From Granulicella sapmiensis (GTDB lineage Bacteria; Acidobacteriota; Terriglobia; Terriglobales; Acidobacteriaceae), in contig JAMFSR010000019.1 of assembly GCA_026225395.1 (NCBI GenBank), positions 1-64,000 on the forward strand: a stretch of DNA of 64,000 nt. Reading direction: 5' to 3'. The first letter of the stretch is position 1, and each line of letters starts with the position of its first letter. The translations under genes and the position numbers were made by a program. The notes beneath the pieces were generated by a model. That model did not search any database, was not told where the DNA came from, and was given only the letters and a program-made list of their open reading frames with translations. Positions 7,348 to 16,105 of the stretch are shown here, piece after piece.

Positions 7348-9393
7348 ATGTTGATCAGCCTTGAGGACGTTCGTCGCGGGATCGAGAACGATGAGTTCGT
7401 TCCATTTTTCCAGCCTCTTGTCACCCTTCGGACTGGTCAGCTCGCCGGTTTTGAGGTCCTGGCGCGATGGCATCATCCTTCGGCTGGAATCTTGCCGCCG
7501 GATCGATTCATCCCCATTGCGGAACAGAACGGATGGATCGGCGCGTTGACGAAGCGGTTGATGCAGAGAGCCTTTGAAGCTGGCAAGCTCATCCCGGAGC
7601 CCCTCACATTAGCCTTCAACGTGTCACCACTTCAATTGCACGATCTAGGTCTGCCGAAACAGATTCAGAGCGCCGCCGAAGAGCTCGGTTTTCCTCTCCA
7701 GCGTGTCGTGATCGAGGTCACCGAGAGCGCAGTCGTCGATAACGTAGAGCGTGCCCAAACCATCTCCAACGAATTGAAGGCGCTGGGGTGCAAGATCGCG
7801 CTGGATGATTTCGGAACGGGATACTCCAGCCTTCTGCATCTTCAGTCGCTTCCTTTCGATGAACTAAAGGTCGATCGAAGTTTCGTTGGCTCGATGATCC
7901 AACGCAGAGAAAGCCGTAAGATCGTCGCGGCCGTCGTGGGTCTCGGACAAAGCCTTGGGCTGACTGCTGTAGCGGAAGGCATCGAGACACGCGAACAGGC
8001 CGAAATGTTGTTGTGGCTTGGCTGTGAACTGGGACAAGGGTGGTTCTTCGGACGGCCAGTCCCGGCTGAAGATCTGCCGGCAACCGTGGAGCTTTCGCGC
8101 GAAAAGATATCCTTCAACCATTCGACAAACCTTTGGGGAGACTTGGCCGGCAATGCGCTGCCCAGCCAGCGGCTGGCGCATTTGCAGGCTGTTTACGATG
8201 GAGCGCCGGTCGGACTCGCCTTACTCGACCGCAACCTCTGCTATGTCACCCTCAACCAGCGGTTGGCTGACATGAACGGCGCCACCGTCGAAGAGCACTT
8301 GCGAAGACCCGTCGCAGAGATGGTTCCCAGGGCATTTCACCACTTCGAGGCTTTTATCCGTCGCTCTCTCGAGGGCGAAGTAATCACTGGCGTTGAAGCC
8401 AGACGGCCTCCTGGTCCGGGACAAGGCGACCGTGACTATCTTTTGTCCTATCAGCCGGTGCGGGATGAAGGCGATGAGGTCATCGGAGTTTCCGTCGCGG
8501 TGGTTGATATCACGGACCGGAAAGCTGCGGAGGCCGCGCTCCGCGAGAGTGAAGATCACTATCGCCACATGGTCGAGTTGAACCCGCAAATTCCCTGGGT
8601 ACTCGACGCTCACGGAAACGCTGTGGCTATCAGCCCGCGGTGGGAACAGGTGACGGGGATGAGTGCGGCGACCGCCGAAGGGGCAGGTTTTCTCGAAGCG
8701 ATCCATCCAGAAGACAGGCCGCGTGTGGAAAGTGTCATTGCAGCATCGATTCACAGTGGCGATCCAATCGATGTCGAATGCCGCATCGTGAGCCGGAATG
8801 ATAGATGGAGATGGGTACGATCTCGAGGCGCCGCTCGCCGCGATCCATCAGCAAAGATCATTCGATGGTACGGAAGCGCCGACGATATCGACGATCAAAA
8901 GAAGGCTGAAGAGGCGCTGAGAAAAAGTGAGGAACAACTCAAAGCCATATTCAACTCCGTGCCGGTGGGTATCTTGTTGGCGGATGCGCCGGCCGGCCGG
9001 CTGAGCATGTCAAACCCAGAGGCGCGGCGTATCTTTCGCTACCCAGTACCGTCAAGTTATAGCGTTGAAAATTACGCGCAGTGGGGTGCGATTCGAGTCA
9101 ATGGCAGACGGCTAGAGTCTGCCGAGTATCCCCTCGCCCGCGCCCTGCGCGGAGAGAAGACTAGGATCGAAGAAGCACTCTGCCTTCGTGCGGATGGCAC
9201 AGAGGCGTGGGTATCCTTGCTGGGTGCCCCAATCGTTCGAGAAGACGGCTCTGTCCAAGGCGCGGTCGTAGTCGTTCAGGACATCGACGAAATCAAGCAA
9301 GAGCGAGAGCGGCTGCTCACCTTGGCGGAAGCTCTCATCAAAGAACTCAAAAGCCAAACCTCTCCCGCGGATCGGGAGCCGATATCCAGTTGA
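7348..9393 (+). CDS. c-di-GMP phosphodiesterase, N-terminal EAL plus three PAS domains, 681 aa
   Basis: The EAL domain fills about residues 5-250 and keeps all key positions: GFEVLARWHHP (EVL form of the signature), FNVSP, VIEVTES, the metal-binding pair in ALDDFGTGYSSL, ELKVDRSF, VAEGIET and GQGWFFGRP. It should therefore hydrolyse c-di-GMP. Three PAS modules follow: about 270-390 (YDGAPVGLALLD), 405-515 (PAS_3 type, ending WYGSADDIDDQKKAEE) and 530-655 (FNSVPVGILLAD). No kinase, GGDEF or transmembrane part is present. The domain order is reversed from the common PAS-GGDEF-EAL. ATG 7348 has AGAGGA upstream; a GTG 24 codons earlier is also open. Confidence 0.9.
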   Translation: MLISLEDVRRGIENDEFVPFFQPLVTLRTGQLAGFEVLARWHHPSAGILPPDRFIPIAEQNGWIGALTKRLMQRAFEAGKLIPEPLTLAFNVSPLQLHDLGLPKQIQSAAEELGFPLQRVVIEVTESAVVDNVERAQTISNELKALGCKIALDDFGTGYSSLLHLQSLPFDELKVDRSFVGSMIQRRESRKIVAAVVGLGQSLGLTAVAEGIETREQAEMLLWLGCELGQGWFFGRPVPAEDLPATVELSREKISFNHSTNLWGDLAGNALPSQRLAHLQAVYDGAPVGLALLDRNLCYVTLNQRLADMNGATVEEHLRRPVAEMVPRAFHHFEAFIRRSLEGEVITGVEARRPPGPGQGDRDYLLSYQPVRDEGDEVIGVSVAVVDITDRKAAEAALRESEDHYRHMVELNPQIPWVLDAHGNAVAISPRWEQVTGMSAATAEGAGFLEAIHPEDRPRVESVIAASIHSGDPIDVECRIVSRNDRWRWVRSRGAARRDPSAKIIRWYGSADDIDDQKKAEEALRKSEEQLKAIFNSVPVGILLADAPAGRLSMSNPEARRIFRYPVPSSYSVENYAQWGAIRVNGRRLESAEYPLARALRGEKTRIEEALCLRADGTEAWVSLLGAPIVREDGSVQGAVVVVQDIDEIKQERERLLTLAEALIKELKSQTSPADREPISS

Positions 9394-9445
9394 GCGCAGG
9401 AAAGCGCATCCCTGAGTGCGCCGCGAGGGCTTTTCGGCTGGATGG

Positions 9446-9474
9446 TAATGATAAGTCGGCATATCGTCACCGAT
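9446..9474 (+). repeat. Copy of a 29-bp sequence from the mutarotase leader
   Basis: TAATGATAAGTCGGC and the following ATATCGTCACCGAT match the sequence at 14435-14463 with about four differences. A more diverged version appears near 1593-1620. The three copies bracket the two halves of the accessory region. It lies in the 153-base gap between the EAL gene and the next gene. Confidence 0.55.
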
Positions 9475-9546
9475 TCAACTACCATCAAGAAGCGTCCCGG
9501 CCCAGCCGCTGCTTACGAACATCCATGCACAAGGAAACACGCCCAC

Positions 9547-10020
9547 ATGAAGAGACAAAACAATGGGCTGCTACGCCTAATCGCGATCTTCAAACTGCTC
9601 AAAACCTTGACTCTTATCACGGTGGGCATTGGCGCACTGCGCTTGACTCATACCAACAATGCTGCCGACACGCTGACCCAACTCGCTGGAAGATTCGGCT
9701 TCAACCCGGGAGCACGCTACCTCGATCATGCCCTTGCCAGGATAGCGAACCTTCCTCCGAAAGACTTCAGAGATCTCGGCATCGGCAGCTTCGTCTACGC
9801 CGCGCTATTCCTAACCGAAGGCATTGGCCTGTGGCTCGCAAAACCCTGGGCCGAGTGGTTCACCGCTATCATTACCGGCTCCTTAGTTCCTTTGGAGATC
9901 TTCGAGATTCACCGCCATCCCAGCATCGCGAAAGTCATCGTGCTCCTCCTCAATATCGCGATTGTTGTCTATCTCGTCGTTCGAATTCGCAGAGAACGTC
10001 CGAGCCAAGTTGAAGGATAG
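9547..10020 (+). CDS. DUF2127-like membrane protein, 157 aa
   Basis: Four predicted membrane segments: LIAIFKLLKTLTLITVGIGA near the start, SFVYAALFLTEGIGLWLAK in the middle, FTAIITGSLVPLEIFEI, and VIVLLLNIAIVVYLVV at the end. The RLIAIFKLLK beginning and the LEIFEI-H-HPS segment are typical of DUF2127 proteins, whose function is unknown. ATG 9547 is chosen because AAGGAAAC precedes it and the hydrophobic part follows at once. It ends RERPSQVEG. It stands alone between the EAL gene and a convergent membrane gene. Confidence 0.65.
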   Translation: MKRQNNGLLRLIAIFKLLKTLTLITVGIGALRLTHTNNAADTLTQLAGRFGFNPGARYLDHALARIANLPPKDFRDLGIGSFVYAALFLTEGIGLWLAKPWAEWFTAIITGSLVPLEIFEIHRHPSIAKVIVLLLNIAIVVYLVVRIRRERPSQVEG

Positions 10021-10190
10021 CGAGGACCGCATGATTCGGCGCAGTGCTATAGAGAAGAGCGTTTCACAGGCCCGTTGTCCGAGTTAGCCCGGAACCCTTG
10101 CTGGAAACGCTTTAGCGCTGATAGCGCCAACTGATCCACAATCTCTTTGCAATGTCAGCTTGCCCAACGAGCCGAGTGCACAATCAGAGC

Positions 10191-10589
10191 TCACGCCGGG
10201 GTACCTTGTTTGTGCTGCGCGGTGGTCCGCCACAGCCCCCGCGCCGAGAGGAGGACGGAGAAGAGAGCGGTCACGCCGAGCGCGAGGAGCGTCCAGATAA
10301 AGAAGAAGGCTCCGTTGGACTTGGCGATCGCTCCACCGACTCCCGCTCCCTTCATGTGGATGACCGGAACGACCAATTCAAGCAGCGACACGATGAGGAG
10401 GAGGACGTACCCAGACCGCCTTCCTGCCAGCACCACCGTTCCGTACAGCTGGACGACGACAATGGGCAGCACAATCAGGTCAAAAAGTGTTCCTGGCTCC
10501 ATGCCCCGGACAACGTCGTCCGTCATGTGAAGCGTCATGAAAAGGACTGAAAGGAAAGACGCGATGGTTAACGTAACGTTCTGTTTCAT
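10191..10589 (-). CDS. Small membrane protein of unknown function, 132 aa
   Basis: Four hydrophobic segments (TIASFLSVLFMTLHM, FDLIVLPIVVVQLYG, GYVLLLIVSLLELVVPVIHM, FFFIWTLLALGVTALFSVLL) with short loops. AAGGAGATA ends five bases before ATG 10589, a strong ribosome site. I do not recognise the family. It is convergent with the DUF2127-like gene and borders the repeat field that starts at 10.7 kb. Confidence 0.6.
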   Translation of the reverse strand: MKQNVTLTIASFLSVLFMTLHMTDDVVRGMEPGTLFDLIVLPIVVVQLYGTVVLAGRRSGYVLLLIVSLLELVVPVIHMKGAGVGGAIAKSNGAFFFIWTLLALGVTALFSVLLSARGLWRTTAQHKQGTPA

Positions 10590-10737
10590 TGGATATCTCC
10601 TTCTTAGATCGGAGCGTCCTGGTCTTGCAATGCGCGGAGAATAACACTTTTTACCATGGGGAGACTCTGATGAAGCGCTCATTTTTCTGCAACAAGTAGA
10701 GATAAAGTCGAGCCGGCAGGAACACTCTCCCCAGGTA

Positions 10738-10774
10738 CCCCATTCATCGCGCGGCCCTTGACGCGATGAATGGG
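10738..10774. repeat. Palindromic element, TCATCGCG stem type
   Basis: A perfect inverted repeat CATTCATCGCG ... CGCGATGAATG with a short loop, preceded by CCCC. It belongs to the element family described for 23922-23999 but has a different inner stem. It begins the gene-free 10590-11579 stretch, which otherwise holds the repeats listed below and no credible gene. Confidence 0.75.
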
Positions 10775-10920
10775 AAAACCCCAACCACCCAACCCACCAG
10801 CTTTTCCCGTTGTTTGTCCTTCGCTGTCATCCTGAGTCTGAGCTGCGCACCGGCGATACAAAGGCCCTCCGTATTGGCCTTTGTCGTTGCCTCTCGTCTT
10901 TGCTTTCGACGGAGGGAGCA

Positions 10921-10978
10921 GTGGGCTTTAGCCCACTGAATAGGACGCACCGCAGAAAGGGGCTTCAGCCCCGGGCCT
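10921..10978. repeat. Double-hairpin repeat GGGCTTTAGCCC / GGGGCTTCAGCCCC
   Basis: Two adjacent hairpins, GTGGGCTTTAGCCCAC and GGGGCTTCAGCCCC, are separated by about 24 bases. The same pair occurs in the opposite orientation at 19787-19842. Both copies are intergenic, so this is a second dispersed palindromic family, distinct from the GGGTGGCCCAT elements. Confidence 0.75.
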
Positions 10979-11033
10979 TTCATTCATGCAAGCAGGAAAC
11001 AAAAGCTTTGTCCTCTTCCATCCTCCTCACAAC

Positions 11034-11420
11034 CACCGGGTGGCCCATTCATCGCGCGGCTCTTGGCGCGATGAGTGGGGAACCCCAACCGTTCAACCCA
11101 CAAGCCCTTGCCTTTCTTGCTGCCATCCTCGCAGGGGATCTGCTTCTGCAGTCGCGTCTACCTATCCTCAAAGCTCAAAGCTTATGGGAAACAACACGCC
11201 TGACGGCGTCCTTGATCCTCAAAGAACAATAAACAGCCATGCCGGGTGGCCCATTCATCGCGCGGCCCTTGGCGCGATGAGTGGGGAACAACAACCGTCC
11301 AACCCATAAGCCCTTGCCTTTCTTTCTGTCATCCTCGCAGGGGATCTGCTTCTGCCGTTGCGTCTACTTTTCCCCGAAGCCCACAACCCCACAGCTCAAA
11401 GCCCCTCGGAAACAACATGC
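11034..11420. repeat. Tandem duplication of about 207 bp containing palindromic elements
   Basis: The unit at 11034-11204 recurs at 11243-11420 with few changes. Each copy begins CCGGGTGGCCCATTCATCG (a palindromic element, 11041-11080 and 11246-11286). It continues through CAAGCCCTTGCC / CATAAGCCCTTGCC, the CATCCTCGCAGGGGATCTGC block, and ends with the AGCTCAAAGC-GGAAACAACA block also found at 4901. Short frames here are translations of repeats and not genes. Confidence 0.8.
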
Positions 11421-11579
11421 CCTGACAGCCACCGTCACCATCGAAGAAGCCACAAACAATCACGCCCTCACGACTGCCAAGGACTTCGCCTCATTCTTGT
11501 TTGTTTAGATCACACAAAGCTTCCAAGTATGTTTCTTGTTTGCACCTCACTCAAAGGACGACAAGCGCGATTCTTGTGA

Positions 11580-11978
11580 CTAAGCAAGGTTTTCCTGTTC
11601 GATCAGCGCTTTGACGCGCAGCTTTACCTCGTCACGAATCGCTCGAACTTCCTCTGGGGCCAGCCCCTTAGGGTCGCGGAGTGGCCAATCGTCTCGCCGA
11701 AGTCCGGGGACATACGGGCATTTGTCACCGCATCCCATCGTGATGAGGATTTGAGCATCCTTCGCCAGCTCCTCCGTGAGCCTCTGGGGCTTCGCGTTGC
11801 TGAGGTCGATGCCAATTTCCCGCATGACGGCCATGACCTCCGGGTGGACGCACTCTCCCGGCTCTGTACCGGCTGACATGGCAAGGGCTTTGGCCGGGTC
11901 TGCAAGTTGATTGAAGAATGCGGCGGCCATTTGCGACCGCCCCGCGTTGTGGACGCAAGCGAAGATCACTTTTAACAT
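11580..11978 (-). CDS. arsC: Arsenate reductase, low-molecular-weight phosphatase type (thioredoxin-coupled), 132 aa
   Basis: Cytoplasmic enzyme reducing arsenate to arsenite, the form handled by Acr3 and ArsM. The P-loop CVHNAGRS (CX5R) sits at residues 7-14. A pair of later cysteines in TMGCGDKCPYVPG and the DPKG region fit the thioredoxin-linked LMWP class, not the glutaredoxin ArsC class. ATG 11978 has GGAGA upstream. It is the second gene of an arsM-arsC operon (8-base gap) on the minus strand, divergent from arsR-acr3. Confidence 0.9.
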   Translation of the reverse strand: MLKVIFACVHNAGRSQMAAAFFNQLADPAKALAMSAGTEPGECVHPEVMAVMREIGIDLSNAKPQRLTEELAKDAQILITMGCGDKCPYVPGLRRDDWPLRDPKGLAPEEVRAIRDEVKLRVKALIEQENLA

Positions 11979-11986
11979 ATCGTCTC

Positions 11987-12877
11987 CTATGCGCAGGAGG
12001 TTGGCGCGCAGCATAAGCCATCTGCCTTCGGCTTGATCGCATAGACCTTCACACTTGCGGCCGCGTCGTTTACGTCGTACTTGCTCAGCAGTTTCGAAAG
12101 CTCCTCGTGCAACGTTGGCTCAGCAGATACCGGAGTGCAGCATGATCCTTCGTCCATGGCCGGGGAGCAGCAGCCGGATTGATTTTCCACCTCGGCATAT
12201 GCGTTGAGATCTTTCCTGCTATCCACAATCTCGACGTGCTCAAACCCGACCGCGAGCAGACCGGCTCGGTAGTCTTCCATCCTGATAGCTCCACCGATAC
12301 AGCCAACATAGGCTGCCATGCTACGGGCGATGGCCCCTGGCAACTCAGCCTTAAGGGCGATATCGCTTACCGCAAGGCGCCCGCCCGGCTTCAGAATACG
12401 AGCGATTTCACGGAAGACTGCGGGTTTGTCCGGCGCAAGGTTTAGAACGCAGTTAGAGATGACACAATCGACCGAACTATCTGGTAACGGAATATTGTCA
12501 ATTGTGGACTGGTAGAACTCGACGTTAGTGTATCCACCGGCTATCGCGTTTGAGCGGGCGCGTTCGATCATGGCGGGGGTCATGTCGATACCGATAGCTT
12601 TACCCTCCTGTCCGACCATCTTCGCGGCTAGGAAAACGTCCAGGCCGCCACCGGAGCCGAGGTCAACGACAACCTCGCCGGGTCGAAGGTGCGCGGTCGC
12701 CGTTGGATTGCCGCATGACAGGCCCATGTTCGCCTCAGCCGGGATGGACGTTAACTCTTCCGCTGAGTATCCAAACGCTTCCGCCACGGCCTTTACGCCT
12801 TCATGATTGCTGGAAAGCGTACTCTCCGCGACCGCGCCATACTTGGACCGCACTGAGTCAAGAATCTGTTCTGTCAT
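11987..12877 (-). CDS. arsM: Arsenite S-adenosylmethionine methyltransferase, 296 aa
   Basis: Methylates As(III) to volatile or less retained species. The SAM-binding motif [17 protein letters not shown] is near residue 70. The As(III)-binding cysteines characteristic of ArsM appear in [18 protein letters not shown] and VGCIGG. Extra Cys pairs near the C-terminus ([20 protein letters not shown]) could bind more arsenite. ATG 12877 has GGAGGTGAT four bases away, a very strong site. It is first in the operon, transcribed away from arsR across a shared operator. Confidence 0.93.
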   Translation of the reverse strand: MTEQILDSVRSKYGAVAESTLSSNHEGVKAVAEAFGYSAEELTSIPAEANMGLSCGNPTATAHLRPGEVVVDLGSGGGLDVFLAAKMVGQEGKAIGIDMTPAMIERARSNAIAGGYTNVEFYQSTIDNIPLPDSSVDCVISNCVLNLAPDKPAVFREIARILKPGGRLAVSDIALKAELPGAIARSMAAYVGCIGGAIRMEDYRAGLLAVGFEHVEIVDSRKDLNAYAEVENQSGCCSPAMDEGSCCTPVSAEPTLHEELSKLLSKYDVNDAAASVKVYAIKPKADGLCCAPTSCA

Positions 12878-12892
12878 GTATCACCTCCGGCT

Positions 12893-12949
12893 ACATATAC
12901 GCCAAGGCAAATATATGTCTTGCCTTCATATTCGTCAATGCGTATATGT
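12893..12949. promoter_or_regulatory. Divergent arsM/arsR control region with inverted repeat
   Basis: The 77 bases between arsM and arsR contain ACATATACGC (12893-12902) and its inverse GCGTATATGT (12940-12949), with AT-rich half-site-like words (ATATATG, TTCATATTCG) between. ArsR repressors bind such imperfect AT-rich palindromes, so this is the likely operator for both directions. arsR begins five bases after the right arm and has no clear ribosome site. Confidence 0.65.
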
Positions 12950-12954
12950 AATGC

Positions 12955-13362
12955 ATGGCTCAAAAAACTCAATTCGATATGCAGACGTTCTTTCAGGCGC
13001 TCGGAGATAACACCCGTCTCCGTTTGCTTAACTTGATGGGAGAACAAGAGGTCTGCGTCTGTTACTTCGTTGAGATTCTGGATGCACCCCAGCCGAAGAT
13101 TTCTCGGCATCTCGCGTATTTACGGAACGCCGGTATCGTCTCAGCCCGCCGCGAGGGAAAGTGGATGCACTATCGCATCGTCATGCCGTTTCACATTGGT
13201 GCTACCCATATACTCCGGCAGACCTTGGATTGGCTGAAGGAAGACAAGGCGATGCAGGCCGACCGGGCGCGGCTCACGAGAGCTTGTTGCTCGCCTGCGA
13301 AGTACGATCTTGATGGTGCTCCGTTGCCAGTTGCTGTGGAGTGCTGCGAGGTCTGCCGATGA
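12955..13362 (+). CDS. arsR: ArsR-family arsenite-responsive repressor, 135 aa
   Basis: A winged-helix repressor that leaves DNA when it binds As(III). [11 protein letters not shown] (residues 32-42) carries the CxC arsenite-binding motif on the recognition-helix region, as in ELCVCDL repressors. It is followed by [16 protein letters not shown] and [11 protein letters not shown] (helix-turn-helix and wing). A C-terminal Cys cluster ([16 protein letters not shown]) may add a site. The start is ATG 12955. Its stop overlaps the acr3 start (ATGA at 13359-13362), so the two are translationally coupled. Confidence 0.92.
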   Translation: MAQKTQFDMQTFFQALGDNTRLRLLNLMGEQEVCVCYFVEILDAPQPKISRHLAYLRNAGIVSARREGKWMHYRIVMPFHIGATHILRQTLDWLKEDKAMQADRARLTRACCSPAKYDLDGAPLPVAVECCEVCR

Positions 13363-14417
13363 GCGCAGTACTTTGCGCTCCCACCCAGCGAAAGAAGCTG
13401 TCTTTCCTCGATCGCTTCCTTACTCTCTGGATATTTTTGGCGATGGCGCTGGGAGTTGCGATCGGACACCTGATTCCTGGCTCTGCCGCGTTCGTCAATC
13501 AGTTCCATACTGGCACGACGAACATTCCAATCGCGATTGGTTTGATTGTGATGATGTTTCCGCCTCTAGCGAAGGTCCGTTACGAAAAGCTGGGCGAGGT
13601 CTTTCGCAATAAGCGGGTACTAGGGCTATCCCTCGCTCAAAATTGGGTGATCGGTCCCGCACTGATGTTCGCACTCGCTATCATCTTCCTCCGCAATGAT
13701 CCTGCCTACATGCGAGGTTTGATCCTTATCGGCATTGCCCGCTGTATTGCGATGGTCCTGGTCTGGAACGAATTAGCGGAAGGCGACGCGGATTACGTTG
13801 CCGGGTTAGTTGCGATTAACAGCGTTTTCCAAGTGCTCTTCTATAGCTTTTATGCGTGGGCGTTCTTGACCGTGTTGCCCAAGTTGTTTGGCCTTCAGGG
13901 AAGCGTCGTAAACATCAGCATCTGGCAGATTGCGAAGAGTGTTGGTATGTACCTGGGGGTGCCGTTTGCTGCCGGCTTCCTGACGCGGTACACGCTCATT
14001 CGGGTGAAGGGTGAGGAATGGTATCGCCTGCGCTTCGTGCCTCGCATTAGCCCGCTGACGCTGATCGCGCTGCTGTTCACGATCCTCGTGATGTTTTCTC
14101 TCAAGGGGGACTTGATTGTGCAGTTGCCGCTGGACGTGGTGAAGATCGCCGTTCCGTTGGTCATCTACTTCCTGATCATGTTTTTGGTGAGTTTCTGGAT
14201 GGGAAAACGCTTAGGCGCTGACTATGCGCAGTCGGCCACCCTGTCATTCACCGCTGCCGGGAATAACTTCGAGCTGGCAATTGCTGTCTCGGTCGCTGTT
14301 TTCGGGCTTAACTCCGGAGAAGCGTTCGTCGGAGTGGTCGGTCCGCTTATCGAAGTACCAGCACTAATCGGACTCGTCAATGTCGCGTTCTGGCTGCGAC
14401 GCAGGCTTTTCGGTTGA
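13359..14417 (+). CDS. acr3: Arsenite efflux transporter, Acr3 family, 352 aa
   Basis: Ten-helix inner-membrane arsenite extruder. Family signatures seen: [57 protein letters not shown] (with the essential Cys of Acr3) and [17 protein letters not shown]. The length is normal. The start is the ATG overlapping the arsR stop. With arsC and arsM the locus offers reduction, export and methylation. No thioredoxin reductase or arsH is present in the cluster. Confidence 0.93.
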   Translation: MSAVLCAPTQRKKLSFLDRFLTLWIFLAMALGVAIGHLIPGSAAFVNQFHTGTTNIPIAIGLIVMMFPPLAKVRYEKLGEVFRNKRVLGLSLAQNWVIGPALMFALAIIFLRNDPAYMRGLILIGIARCIAMVLVWNELAEGDADYVAGLVAINSVFQVLFYSFYAWAFLTVLPKLFGLQGSVVNISIWQIAKSVGMYLGVPFAAGFLTRYTLIRVKGEEWYRLRFVPRISPLTLIALLFTILVMFSLKGDLIVQLPLDVVKIAVPLVIYFLIMFLVSFWMGKRLGADYAQSATLSFTAAGNNFELAIAVSVAVFGLNSGEAFVGVVGPLIEVPALIGLVNVAFWLRRRLFG

Positions 14418-14595
14418 ACCGTGCCAAGGATTAGTAATGATAAATCGGCTTATCGTCAGTGATCCCGGCAGAAGCAACGCGGTGAACGTGTTTCGCAGCA
14501 CCCTCCCAACGACCCTCCTCCTCCCCTGACACGCCTCTCACAAAAGACACCCTGAGCCTCAGGCAATCCCCATTCAAGCGATAAACTAACCCCAG

Positions 14596-15531
14596 ATGCA
14601 GACACTCACCGAACTCAACGAAACCTTCGCCATCCCGGGCGCGCTCGTCTTCGAGTCCTGCCACGGCGACCTCCTCTGCGCCCATATCACCACCGAAGCC
14701 TGCACCGCCACCATCTACCTCCACGGCGCGCACATCGCCCACTGGCAGCCCATCGCGGAATCACCCGTCCTTTTCCTCAGCAAGGAATCGCTTTTCGCCG
14801 AAGACAAAGCCATCCGCGGCGGAGTCCCCGTCATCTTCCCCTGGTTCGGTCCCCGCACCGCATTTGGTCCCGACGCCCGCACCGATGGCCCCATGCACGG
14901 CTTCGCCCGCACCCAGGTCTGGGAGGTCGCCTTCGCCGCCATCTCCGGCCAGGACCTCCACCTCACCCTCACTCTCGGCCCCACGCCCATCAGCCGCGGC
15001 TACGGCTACGACAACTTCCGCGTTGCCTATGAGATCATCTTCGGCTGCGATCTCACCATGCGCTTCAGCGTCGCCAACCAAAGCGACAAGCCCCTCCACT
15101 TTGAAGAAGCGCTTCACACCTACCTCCACGTCAAGAACGTTGAAGACATCTCCATCAGCGGCCTCGTCGGCGCGGAGTTTCTCGACAAGGTAGAAGACTT
15201 CAAGCGCAAACGCCAGCTCGAAGAAGTCCTTCATCTCACCGGCCCCACCGACCGTCTCTACCTCAACACCGCAGCCACCGTCACCGTCGACGACCCCGGC
15301 TTCAACCGCCAACTCATCACCTCGAAGAAGGGCTCCAAAACCGCCGTCGTCTGGAACCCATGGTCTGAAGGCGCTGCCAAGCTAGCCGATCTCGGCGACG
15401 ACGAGTGGGAAGGCATGGTCTGCATCGAAACCGTCAACGCCAACGAGAATGCCCTCACCCTCCACCCCGGCGAAGCTCACACCATGGAGTCGAAGATCAC
15501 GCTCATCAAGCAAGAGGACGCATCCGCGTGA
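14596..15531 (+). CDS. D-hexose-6-phosphate mutarotase (aldose 1-epimerase superfamily), 311 aa
   Basis: Interconverts the anomers of glucose-6-phosphate and related sugars. Motifs include LHGAHIAHWQP, GGVPVIFPWFGPR, MHGFARTQVWEV (catalytic His) and the EEALHTYL segment, with Glu in CIETVNANENA near the C-terminus. It is C-rich in the coding strand. The start ATG 14596 is preceded by a long C-rich leader; that leader and the first codons are duplicated as a wreck at 1593-1825. It overlaps maf by four bases (GTGA) and forms an operon with it. Confidence 0.88.
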   Translation: MQTLTELNETFAIPGALVFESCHGDLLCAHITTEACTATIYLHGAHIAHWQPIAESPVLFLSKESLFAEDKAIRGGVPVIFPWFGPRTAFGPDARTDGPMHGFARTQVWEVAFAAISGQDLHLTLTLGPTPISRGYGYDNFRVAYEIIFGCDLTMRFSVANQSDKPLHFEEALHTYLHVKNVEDISISGLVGAEFLDKVEDFKRKRQLEEVLHLTGPTDRLYLNTAATVTVDDPGFNRQLITSKKGSKTAVVWNPWSEGAAKLADLGDDEWEGMVCIETVNANENALTLHPGEAHTMESKITLIKQEDASA

Positions 15532-16076
15532 AGCTGATCCTTGCCTCCGGCTCACCCCGCCGCCGCGAGCTCCTCACGCAAGCCGGCTTCACCTTCAAAG
15601 TCATCCCCGCCGACATCGACGAAACCCGCCACCCCAACGAAGCCCCCACGGACTACGTCCGCCGCCTCGCGTTAGAAAAAGCCCAGACCATCGCCGCCCT
15701 TCATCCCAACGCCACCATCCTCGGCGCCGACACCACGGTCGTCCTCGCAGGCGAAGTCATGAACAAGCCCGTCGATCAAGCCGACGCCGAACGCATGCTC
15801 CGTGCGCTGTCCGGCAAAACCCACCAGGTCTACACCGGCCTTGCCGTAGTCACGCCCAAGGCAAAGCACTCCCATGTAGAAACCACCAACGTAGTCTTCC
15901 GCGAAATCACTGAAGACGAACTAGCCCACTACCTCGCCTCGGGCCACGCCCAGGACAAAGCCGGAGCCTACGGCATCCAGGGCTACGCCGCCCGCTGGAT
16001 CCCAAGAATCGAAGGCGACTACTTCAACGTAGTCGGTCTCCCGCTCTCAACCGTCGTCCAAATGCTGAAGTTCTGA
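15528..16076 (+). CDS. maf: Maf-like nucleotide pyrophosphatase, 182 aa
   Basis: Hydrolyses non-canonical or excess nucleoside triphosphates (dTTP/UTP or m7GTP type). It begins KLILASGSPRRRELL, the Maf signature, and continues with ADIDET, LALEKA, ILGADTTVVL and the SGKTHQVYTG motif. The C-terminal GAYGIQGYAARWI is typical of the YhdE/Maf subfamily. The start is the GTG overlapping the mutarotase stop, with AGAGGA upstream. Confidence 0.93.
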   Translation: MKLILASGSPRRRELLTQAGFTFKVIPADIDETRHPNEAPTDYVRRLALEKAQTIAALHPNATILGADTTVVLAGEVMNKPVDQADAERMLRALSGKTHQVYTGLAVVTPKAKHSHVETTNVVFREITEDELAHYLASGHAQDKAGAYGIQGYAARWIPRIEGDYFNVVGLPLSTVVQMLKF

Positions 16077-16105
16077 CCGCTTGGAATCGGAGTAAAATCT
16101 GCTCT

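Noticed and set aside
10152-10550. Two overlapping 127-132-codon plus-strand frames
   Set aside because: They are antisense to a membrane-protein gene that has a strong ribosome site and four clear membrane helices.
11034-11420. Possible CRISPR array
   Set aside because: Only two long units with internal palindromes are present, there are no short regular repeats with unique spacers, and no cas gene is near.
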